A DNA stretch of 64,000 nucleotides from contig JAHLWZ010000861.1 in assembly GCA_020536535.1 (NCBI GenBank), positions 1-64,000 on the forward strand. The letters are read 5' to 3'. Position numbers and translations under genes: made by a program. Each line of letters begins with the position of its first letter. Within the stretch, counting starts at the first letter, position 1. This DNA is from Pelomyxa schiedti. Its lineage: Eukaryota; Evosea; Pelobiontida; Pelomyxidae. Shown in pieces: positions 47,214 to 56,082 of the stretch. The notes beneath the pieces are model-generated. The model was not told the origin of the DNA. It was given only the letters and a program-made list of their open reading frames with translations, and did not search any database.

Positions 47214-49223
47214 TTAACCTTTGGTGGTCTTCTTCTTGCCTCTTCTACTTTTTTTGCCTTGAGCAGGCTGTTGTACTTGTGGTTGTTGTGGAGGGCTCTG
47301 GTCCTGTGATGGATCCAGTGATATGTTAATTGCTCCCATAGTAGTAATAATTGGGGTCATAGGGGACCTAGGTGGTGACAGGTTCCTCTTGCGTGAACCT
47401 TGAGGAGTGCTAGGTGATGGAACACTGAATGTGCCGGGACTGGATGATGGAGTGGTGGTGGTGCTGCTGTGAACGGAACCATCACCGGCATTGGCTAGAA
47501 TCCACGGGTGGACTAGGGCTTGTGGGGCTGTGAGCCGGCCTTCAGGTTCTACAACAATTAGGTCCTGGATGAACTTATGTGCTTGGCTGGATACTCCGGC
47601 AGATTTCAATGCTCCGGCATTGTACTCTCCAGTGAAAATTTGAGTGAGGAATTGTTCTGGAGTGTCCTGTATTGTATAAATAGTGTGAAATAGAGTTTTG
47701 GGCTGAATTACGCACCCCCTGCCAGGGATAGCCGCCTGTTAGAAGCACAAACGTGAGACAACCCACACTCCACATATCTACTGCAGATGTATAAGGTCTG
47801 CCTGTGGTCATAAGAATTTCTGGTGCAGCATACTGTGGCAAGAGTAAGTATCAAAGAGATACAAATGTCCACAGAAAAAGACCTTCCATTACCTGTAGTG
47901 TGCCGACGGCAGACGTCATCAAGCTTTCTTCACGGAAATTTTTTGAAAGTTCAAAATGTCCAAGTACAACACGGAGAGGTTCAGTACTTAGTTTGTAAGA
48001 AAATGTACACCCAAATGAGGGGTGCATACTTGGAACAAAGAATGTTCTCTGGAGTGATATTTCTATGGGCATAACCAAGTGAATGCAAATGAGCCACAGC
48101 ACTTAGAATCTGGGAAACCACACGTGCTGCATACCGTTCATCTGTGGTATTGTACAATTGGTGGTGACTTGGTATTTGTCGCGTGTGTGACGGGAGTTGT
48201 TGTTGCTGCTGATGCTGAGCTATAATATGCTGGAATAGCTGTTCACCACCCGGAATAAGCTCAGTTACTACCAAAACCCAACCTCCACACACTGCCCAAT
48301 CTCGAAGTGAAAGAAGGTTCGGGTGGCGAGAATGAGCCGCAACAGCAGACATAACCTTTTGTCAAATATCAGAGAAAAAAGCATATGGGGTACTCAAAAA
48401 AAACAAATAAAAAAAAAAAAAAGCAAGAACCCTCCAAATACCTGAACATTTCGCAGGGCCAGGGCATCGACGTCGCGCTCGCGAGTGGCCCTAACAGCAC
48501 AAGTCTCTCCCACAATCTGCCCAGCACCCGAATCAGTTGGTCTCTCCTGAATCGCTGTGTGTGTAATTACAAGTGAGTTACGGTTAATTAATTACCAAGA
48601 TGCACATATAATATATCCAGTAACAAGATAACCCACAACACAAACACAAACACAAACACAAACAGACACACACACAGACGTGGGCAGCACGCACCCCTGA
48701 ACACCAGTGTAGGATACACCTTGACCCGCTCCACCAACACATACCGCGCCCCGCGCCCGCCGCTCCCTCCGCCACCGCCGCCACCGCACCCGTCGTACCC
48801 AGGCTGCCCATAGAACGTATAGCCCCTACACAGGTCGTCGCACTCACACCCCCCACCGCCACCGCTACTACTCGTTGTTGTTGCTGTAGTGGACCCACTA
48901 CCACTACCACCACCACCACCACCACCGCCCGTTGTGGTCACTGATGCTGCTGGTCCTCTCTGTGCTGCTGTTGTTGTTGTGGTGGTCCCTTGTTGTTGTT
49001 GTCGTGGCTGCTGCTGCTGCTGCTGTGGGGGCGGTTGTTGCGGTGGTGGCGGCGGCGGAGGTTGCATGTATTGTCTTGCTTGCTGTTGCTGCTGCTGTTG
49101 TTGTGACATGTATGCCTGCTGCTGTTGTTGGTGGGGGTGTTGTTGGGGTGGATTGGAATCAGTGGTCATGGGTGACGTCGTTGTAGCGGCGTCGTTGCGA
49201 CCATCCTGTTGCATCATCATCAT
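47214..49223 (-). CDS. CAMK-like pseudokinase with polyQ/Pro/Gly N-terminus
   Basis: ATG at 49223 ('MMMMQQDGRND') opens a 170-residue low-complexity region (Gln, Pro, Thr, Gly). A protein-kinase fold follows. 'GETCAVRATRERDVDALAL' stands where VAIK should be (Lys to Arg). Then come 'HPNLLSLRDW', 'GGEQLFQHIIAQ', and 'LGYAHRNITPENIL' (HRD to HRN). 'VVLGHFELSK' stands where DFG should be (HFE). The C-lobe is intact: 'GTLQ|YAAPEILMT', 'VDMWSVGCLTFVLLTGGYPW' and 'FIHDLIVVEPEGRLTAPQAL..HPWI'. All three catalytic hallmarks are changed, so it should be catalytically dead, acting as scaffold or allosteric partner. A polyQ insertion lies between the N-lobe and catalytic loop. The C-terminal tail is basic and Ser/Pro-rich. 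At least five exons. Confidence 0.8.
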
Positions 49224-49430
49224 CGTCGTCGTTAGTCGCCGACGCTACGTGCCCACCGGTTGAGGGACGCAAAGGGGCGAATTTCCGAATTTGCACTTTC
49301 GGCTCCCCGGGTCAACGAGCCACGATATTCATGCCGCCGCGTGTGGGCATGTCCTAGCGGGGCTACCTGGATGATGTTCAGAGGATTCGATCCTTCAATC
49401 AATTGAAGGAAGAGTATTTCTCGTCGGAGA

Positions 49431-50303
49431 ATGCTCGAGTACGCGTTGTTCTACGGGCCCAGTGCGCTGTTTGGGCTCAGCATCGCCCTGACTTTTGCAT
49501 TGCACTTCACCACGGGGATAGGGCCGTTCAACTCGCACGCGACACTGGGGCGTGTGCCGTTCATATCAGACACCATAGCGACTGGGCTGGGGCGGTGCAT
49601 TGGCACCAGCCTGGTTGGGACCAGCACAACGCTGCTGGCTGCGGGCTGCCTGGTCAAATCGTGGCAGCTTCGATGTGCGGGGGTGGAGCGCAGCCGAGGG
49701 GTTGCGTGGTGTGGCGTGCTGGGGTTGTACTCCCTCACTGTGGCACTGGCCTTCCCTGTGGGTTTTCTATATCTCTATCTTGTAGAATACTGATGTATAT
49801 TGTGTAGTTTACAGTGGGGGTGGATGATTATCGTTATTGGGGTGTATTATGTGATGACTGGGACTTTTGTTTATTATTGGGTCTAACTGTAGCTATTTAA
49901 TTGTGGGAATGCACTCCGTGCATTGGGAAGTCTGGGTATTTGCTGCACACAGTGTCCGCTGTGTTCTATTTTGGACTGTGTGGGAGATATATGAGCCTTG
50001 TTGTCAAGGCAGAGAAAATGCTTTCCGATGTTAATAGTGATGCCCGGCTGCTGAGGAGGATGTGCCACTCCCTCTACTGGCTGTGCCTGATTTGTCTGGT
50101 TTTATCTTCACTTCTATGCTTCCCTTTCCCTATTTTTGGTGAAATATGTATGTACATCCATCCAGAATAAGCACGAATACTCACGTAATTAAGGTGCTCC
50201 ATGCGAGATAGTGGCGCAACTGTGCCTGCTGGTATTTCTAGGATCCCATGGTGTTGACATACAAGGCAAACACCTTCACTTCAAGGTAACACCCATCAAC
50301 TGA
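49431..50303 (+). CDS. DRAM/Frag1/Sfk1-type multi-pass membrane protein
   Basis: Exon 1 (49431 onward) reads 'YALFYGPSALFGLSIALTFAL' (helix 1), then 'LGRVPFISDTIA', the hallmark of the Frag1/DRAM/Sfk1 family, and 'GTSLVGTSTTLLAAGCLV' (helix 2) and 'LGLYSLTVALAFPVGFLY' (helix 3). A later exon has 'LLHTVSAVFYFGLCGRYM' (H..SA.FFF), 'YWLCLICLVLSSLLCFPF', and the last exon 'EIVAQLCLLVFLGSHGVDI', stop at 50303. The family includes the autophagy/lysosome protein DRAM and the plasma-membrane lipid regulator Sfk1. The last junction fits PIFG|APCEIV with G|GTGAAA..AAG|GT. Confidence 0.7.
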
Positions 50304-50715
50304 GGAAATGGAAACGGGGCCACCCTAAATTTTAAAAAAAAATCTGATGTCCCACAATCCCGACTCAACTAGATTCTTTGGTGGGTTTCAGCCCACTATG
50401 GGTACTCATTCCGCAGAGTGCCAAAAAGGAGTGCTGCTTCATCGTTTAACACACTTTCGGTTTTTGGTTCGATCCCAGACCGGGGAGACTCTCCCCGGTA
50501 GCTCAATGGTAGAGCAAAAGTAGACTGAGTGTGCATTTGATGTCATTCCCCTGCAGGCAGAACCCTGCCTGCTCAGGTATGTAGTCAGATGTTCCCCGTC
50601 CACATGGCAGCGTCCAAAGGACCACTCTTGTTTTTTTTGTCCAACATTGTTGTCAGGCTTTGTGATTTCCGAAAAGAGCGACATTTCACGTGAATTGTTT
50701 TATTTTCCGTGCGAA
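50304..50715. other. Spacer around the permuted tRNA candidate
   Basis: Besides the tRNA it holds a perfect 6-bp hairpin (GCAGGC/GCCTGC, 50554-50573) about 30 bp after the 5' half and an eight-T run near 50630 that could end RNA polymerase III transcription. The sequence just before 50446 and after 50521 would be removed from a precursor. Confidence 0.5.
50446..50521 (+). tRNA. Candidate circularly permuted tRNA-Val (anticodon AAC)
   Basis: Read in order 50492-50521 then 50446-50487, the sequence makes a complete canonical tRNA. The 5' half gives acceptor strand 50492-50498, T8 A9, D-stem GCTC/GAGC with loop AATGGTA (A14, G18G19, A21), base 26, and anticodon stem AAAGT (50517-50521). The 3' half, lying upstream, gives loop TTAACAC (50446-50452; U33, anticodon AAC, A37), stem ACTTT (50453-50457), a 5-base variable loop, T-stem TTTGG, loop TTCGATC, CCAGA, acceptor CCGGGGA (50480-50486) and base 73 (G). 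The acceptor pairs 7/7, the anticodon stem 5/5, and the T-stem 5/5 (one G-U). Only a 4-base linker joins the 3' end to the 5' end. In natural order neither half is a whole tRNA. The ends need BHB-type cleavage and ligation, as in permuted tRNAs of some algae. Not a previously seen type for such a genome, as far as I know. Confidence 0.7.
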
Positions 50716-52106
50716 ATGGACAACCACAGTGGTGACCCACAATGCAGTCTCCCCACCTCGTCCTCGCCGTCGGTGGCACCCCCCTCACCGTGCTCGTTAC
50801 CCACCAGACACCACTGTGGGTGCACCGCCAGCGACGATGGTGGTGTGGATCAGCAGCATCATCAGCAGCATCATCAGCAGCAGAACCCGTCGCGTTGGGT
50901 GGCTCCCGTAGTGTCCCCAGTGCCCCTCGTTCTCGACGTCTCGTTCTACACGGGCGACGGCACCACACGGCCAGGCGGGGGGGGCTGTGGTGGCCCCGAC
51001 AGCGTGGGCGGGGGCGCAGAGGGAGGGGCGGCCGCGGCTGTGTGGGCGGGGCTGCGGGCCGGCGCGGGGAGGGTGCGGCAGGCGTACGGGGAGGCGTGGC
51101 GGGACCTGGGGCCGGAGCGGGGGACGAGGATGGCGTGCGCGCGGGCGGCGACGTGGGGGTACTCGTTCGGGGGCGGGGGCGGGGCGTGGACCGGGCCCGA
51201 GTACAAATACTTTGGGATACCCGACTCGGGGCTGCACGGGGTGTCGCATTGGACGAGGGTCGCGTGCTATGCTGTGTATATAATGGAGAAGCTGATCGCG
51301 CATCACCCTGAGGGGTGCCCCACTGTGCGTGCTTGTGCTCTCTCTATCTACGTATAGGGGAGGGTTCTGACACCCCAAAAATCAGGCTTCGGTGGATGCT
51401 TGTGATTTGGGGCACGATGTATTGGTGACTTGTGCCATTTATGGGGCACTATTCCATGACTCTGGGCGATATGGAAAGCATTCCTTTCCTTTTTCTTTTT
51501 TTTTTTTTACGGTAATCCAGGAGAAGGAAATGATACTGGACATGGGAGTAGAGCAGATACTGTGAGTAAACACTGTATTTTTAATATTAATTCAATGTTA
51601 CTTCCGTAGTAATAATACATTTCTTTAGACCCATTCCTAAGATGCCATTACATCCTTATTCCAACCGCCCTTAGATATGGCGATCGTATTCAGCAAGAAA
51701 AAACCTTTCCCAAAAGGTCGTAATGGCGGTATCACAAGCGATCTCGTTTCATGAAAACCACCAGTACGCCTGCCTATTTTAAATTAATTTCTTATTTGGC
51801 CCAGCTTGGATGTTGACCCAGATGCAAACCTGGTTACGATATCAGTTTGCAATGGAGACAGACTTGATCGTGTCCGTCTCTGCGAAAACCCCAATCCCGA
51901 AAAGATGTACCCAGACCACGGAGCATGGAAGGTAAATTTACCCAACGGGGTTATTATCTTTTTCAATTAATAAATTTATGTTACAAGAGGGGATTTTAAC
52001 AACAAAATACTCAGGAATTACTCGCAGTGGCAAGGCAGTTTACAGCAGAAGTAACCAACCAGTCATTGAGTGGTATCTTCAGCCCACAACAGACTGACAC
52101 TCACTG
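50716..52106 (+). CDS. HD-domain protein (metal-dependent phosphohydrolase-like)
   Basis: ATG at 50716 opens a Ser/Pro/His/Gln stretch and a Gly/Ala-rich stretch. A folded part begins 'YKYFGIPDSGLHGVSHWTRVACYAVYI'. It continues after an intron with 'HDVLVTCAIYGALFHDSGRYGK'. The pattern H..H.RV....(about 30)...HD.GR is the HD superfamily metal site; the first His pair is in 'HGVSHW' and the His-Asp in 'FHDSGR'. Later exons have 'KEMILDMGVEQI', 'LDVDPDANLVTISVCNGDRLDRVRL' (closing acid D), and the end at 52106. HD enzymes hydrolyse nucleotides or other phosphates; no substrate can be named. The nearest resemblance is to bacterial-style uncharacterised HD proteins ('HGxxHWxRV..LFHDxxR'), so origin by transfer is possible. 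Confidence 0.65.
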
Positions 52107-52224
52107 AACCACCCACTTACCCCAATTCGACCCACAAGTGCACCAAACAATTTGGCCGTGTTGGTGGTGAGAATAAAATAATCAACAGACCGGAACGCTG
52201 TTTTTTTAACTTCAAAAAAAAAAA

Positions 52225-53972
52225 ATGAATCTTCGAGACAAAGGCCGGGGCGCGTTACCCCCATCGCGGAAGGCTGTTACGGCGTGCGATTATGGGAGCG
52301 AGGGTGTCGACGACGAGGTGCGAGATGTGGTGACGATGCCAAAGCGAGGGACACCAACGCCCCCGCCCACGATTTTTGGTGCTATAATTATTATGGGTCT
52401 ACTGGCTACTGTGTCCCCCGTTCATGCATGTAAAAAAAAAAAAAAAAACCAAAACGAGACAAAACTTTATGTATACTTTGTTGAAATGAATAATATGGGG
52501 AGGTTCTTACGTTTGGTGTAATAGGGACCATGGAAGGCAATGGAGTCACATGCACACATATTGTGCGGTTACATGGGGATACCAGTGACACGAGAGCTGG
52601 CAGTAACATCACTTGTAGATATAACTCTGCTACCAGCTGTAATGGTAACACCATTGTGGCAGTCACCAGTACACCAACAGGTGTATTTGGATTCACAAAG
52701 AACAAGGACTTCATAAGAGTGGACCCTGAATCGTGCTCCATTTCCACCTTCGCACATGGGGATGACTGGATTCTGGAGGAGAAAGTTACTGGCCTGACTT
52801 GGTCACTGTGGAGGGAGAGGCTGTATGCACTTGGTGCAGACTGGGACTTGGGGAGAGCCTCGCTCTATGAGGTGACTCTAAACGAAAGTGGATGGAGTGC
52901 TATTATGAAAGTTCTCAATATGGATATCCCTTATGCAAGTGGGCTTGCTGAGGACCCGTTGAGAGCCGGCATAGTGTATATGGCTGATGCTTGGACGGGA
53001 ACACTCTTCCAAATGTGCACACCAGATGAAATAGAGCCTACACCTGTGCCGATTGGTAATCCAGGTGACTTGCAGTGCAACAGAACACTCACAAGCCTAA
53101 ACTTTGATCCTGTCTCAAATTGCCTGGTAATGGTTTCTGGTACACAGGCAAGAGTAGTGGATGTTCATTCCGGAACTTCATCCTTCCTCTTCTCTTTCTC
53201 AATTCCTGTCTTAGGAATGTTTTTTACATATGGTACAGCCCTCCCTTAGCGGTCCCGTTCTCCTGACAGTTATCAGATTTTGATCCGCCGATAACAAACG
53301 CTTCATGCTCCTATATGTGCCTCTCACCCGTATCTTCCTCCGCATCCGTCAATGCGGATGTTGCCTATGCATTTATAGTTGCGGTGTGCTGTCTCTTTAT
53401 TGGTGGAATTCTCGTTGTTGTATCAATGAGACTGACTTGCAAGCTCGTCGGGTTTATACTCGACCTCCCCATTTGTTTGTTAAACTCTTCATATAGCCCA
53501 GCCATTACGCCGAAACCCAATGTTCCCCCAAAACACACTGAAGTTCCGGCAAAACTAGTAAATTCTGTATTTGAAGACTCTGAGTCACTCAATTGTCCAC
53601 CAGGGAGGCTTCTGTGAGTATCTTTTCGTGATTGTAATTATTCTACCTATCTTTAGGCATGAAATCGACGATCCCATGCTGCTCAGTTTCACTCAACCAC
53701 CTGGTGATGTACTTAGCCTCGTGAAGCAGATAACTGTATTCAATGTGGGCTTGGAAACTTGTGAGGTCAAATTTGACAGTTGTGATGGCTTCTCACTTGG
53801 AGGCCATGGTTCAAGGACAGTGTGGATTACTATAGAAAGGCAACGGGTTCCAAATGAAATACAGTATGTAACGGGCATGGTAACAATCAACGGAGCCCAA
53901 CCCATCAAGAAAAAGTTCCAGATACACATGAGTGCTATTGGGTTCAGAAGGGTTTCTTGGTTTGATGTGTAA
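52225..53972 (+). CDS. Receptor-like membrane protein with probable beta-propeller ectodomain
   Basis: ATG at 52225 opens a 40-residue polar stretch and a hydrophobic segment 'IFGAIIIMGLLATVSPVHA', a signal-anchor or signal peptide. A large exon (52520-53190) carries Cys- and Gly-containing repeats ('IVAVTSTPTGVFGF', 'EKVTGLTWSLWRERLYALGADW', 'GLAEDPLRAGIVYMADAWTGTLF', 'SLNFDPVSNCLVMVSG') with propeller-like rhythm. A membrane helix 'AYAFIVAVCCLFIGGILVVV' (about 53360-53430) is followed by a cytosolic region 'TPKPNVPPKHTEVPAK' and a beta-type domain 'ITVFNVGLETCEVKF', 'SRTVWITIERQRVPNEIQY'. That is the layout of a single-pass surface receptor. Ligand and family unknown. Introns at 52430 and in the 53210-53310 region. 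Confidence 0.55.
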
Positions 53973-54008
53973 AAGTAAAGAAAGAAAAGAGAACTCTTCT
54001 ATGTACAA

Positions 54009-56025
54009 CTAACACTTCTTGTTGCAAAGGTTCTTCTCTGTATTTACTTTGTTGGTTGCGTTTGCTTCACGGTTGATTGTGTTTATCATGTTGGTTAACC
54101 TGTTACTTCTGTTTGTGGTATTGATGGTGGTGTTCATTCTGTTTATTTGCTCTCTTGTGAGTGCAGGGGTGGTTTGTGTGGAAGTGGTAATAGAGCAGTC
54201 ACCTTGGCTAGGAGTCACAGTGACCGAAGTTGTTGCAGTTGCAGTTGGAGGGTTGCGGTGTTTGCGGAAATGGGCTGAGGATACAAGCTTGGAGAAGTCA
54301 ACAGGTGTAGGTGGGACAGGGGTGTTTAGTTTGAGATGCGGCTGGGGTGATTCTTGTTTCGGAGTTTCTTTTTTTGGTTGTGGAGTTGCATGTGGGGGTG
54401 GCAGCGGGTTCTTTCTCACTGGCACAAGTTCGATGGAGCGGTCTGAAGGTTCAGGTGCCTTGGTGCGCCGTTGAGGTTCAGTGACCGGTTGCCGGGGGGG
54501 ATTTTGCGGTGGTTTGAGTGCCGGAACTTTGAAGTGTGTCCGCTCTGGTTGTACGTGTGGTTGGAGGGGCTGTGAGTCTAGTTGCGGTTGTATTTGAGTA
54601 TGTGGTGGCGGTTGCGGCAGTTGCTGTTGCTGTTGTTTTGTTTGTGGTTGCAGTTGTGGTTGTGGTGGAAGTTCCAGTGGTGTTTGTGGTTTATGCAGTT
54701 GCGGTTGTTTTAGTTTCAGTTGCGGCTGCGGCGGCTGTGGGTGCGGTGCTGTTGGAATTTTGGATTGTGGTGGTACTGGCAGCTGTGCTTGGGGTTGCGC
54801 ATGCAGATTGGATTGTGATTGGGGTGGTTCTGGGTGTGGTTGCTGCTCAGTGTTTAGTACGTGGGGTATAGAACTCAGGGGAGGAGCTTGCTCACTCGCA
54901 GGGGCCGCAAGAGCTATCCCTGGAGCCTTTGAAGCGGACTGGGAGGGAGGTGCAATTGTTGGTGTGTCGGAGAGATGTGAGCTGTCCAGTTGAACCTTTT
55001 TCCGTTTGAAATGGGCAGTTGTTTGAATTGCAGTGTAGGGTATAATATTACGGGCCTGGAGTGGTGTCTGTGAGCTCTCTAGTAATGGTCTGGGTTGCGA
55101 GGGAATTGGAAGCACAGTAGATTGTGGAGGCCTTTTACGAGATGCAGGTTCGCCTGTTTCCGCGGTTTGTTCTGGTCTCTCCTTATCTTGGACGATGGGT
55201 GATGTTGATTGCTGCTGGATGTGGAGGTCATTGATAGGTGAAAGAAAATGGCCGTATGGGCAGAGGTCTCCTTTGTTGCAATGTCCAGCATTGTAGTGGA
55301 TACAAGGAACAGTTTTCAAATCTACACTAAAAAAAAAAGCAGATTGATAAGGAAGAGTTTGAAGTGAAGAGGAGATAATTACCGTGACTGTAAAGGCATT
55401 GGTCGCCCTTAACACAATAACCACTTTTGAAGAATTGACACACATCCTCTTTTTTCTGGGGCGTCGCGGAATGTGAAAATGGACATTCATCTCCCTATAT
55501 ATATATGTAGTTAGCGAGTAAGCTGGTATAGAGGCCCAATCCAAGTATAACAATAATAAATCCAATTAATTAACATATTACAACCTTTGTGCAATGGCCC
55601 TCGAGCCAAAAGGAGCAGTCAATTTTCTTGGTGGCGGGGACCTTGGCGTTCTTCGCGGCAGTTGATTTGCCCCCCTCCCCGGCCTTGTTCTTGTGTTGTT
55701 TCTTTTTCTTCTGCGTGCGATCTTTCCTTTTCATTTTTTGCTGGTTGGCTGCATCGGCATCGTTTGTTGCAGTTGCAGGGCCCGCGCCCACTCCTGTGTG
55801 GTGACAGACGCCGCCGTTGTCGGTGCCAGGTTCAATTTGTGCGGGTGGTTCGGGGTTGGTTGGGGCCACGTCGTTGCTGTGTATTTCGCCTTGTTCTGCG
55901 CCGAGGCCCATAAGTCCATTTCCTTCGACGCCGGCGCTCATATTGGCTGTGGGGGTTGCGGGCGGCGGCCCCGAGACTACGCTGGCGTCGCACGGCGCAT
56001 CGGTGGCTCCTGAACAGCTACTCAT
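54009..56025 (-). CDS. Triple CCCH zinc-finger protein, ZC3H4/6-like
   Basis: ATG at 56025 ('MSSCSGATDAPCD') opens an acidic/Gly N-terminus ending in a lysine-rich stretch ('KRKDRTQKKKKQHKN'). Three C3H1 fingers are split by introns: 'CSFWLEGHCTK|GDECPFSH', 'CQFFKSGYCVKGDQCLYSH|' and 'CIHYNAGHCNKGDLCPYGH'. The spacings C-x8-C-x5-C-x3-H fit CCCH RNA-binding fingers, in the closely packed triple typical of ZC3H4/ZC3H6/ZC3H8 and of CPSF30. The rest is a 400-residue Pro/Gln-rich tail. Probably binds RNA in nuclear RNA processing or termination; the exact family is not fixed. Divergent from FEN1, with the starts 58 bp apart; convergent with the receptor-like gene, 36 bp between stops. Confidence 0.75.
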
Positions 56026-56082
56026 TCGGCACCCGCTCAATTTGACTTCTTCTTTGCAGATACCAGATCGCGCACAAAAAGA

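Noticed and set aside
49388-49406. TTCGATCC-type B-box-like sequence upstream of the DRAM-like gene
   Set aside because: Flanking bases do not form a T-stem with conserved G53-C61, and no A box, D-arm or acceptor pairs are nearby in either order.
50446-50521. Two partial tRNA fragments lying side by side by chance
   Set aside because: The acceptor strands pair 7/7 and the anticodon strands 5/5 between the halves, with canonical spacing everywhere, which chance fragments would not give.
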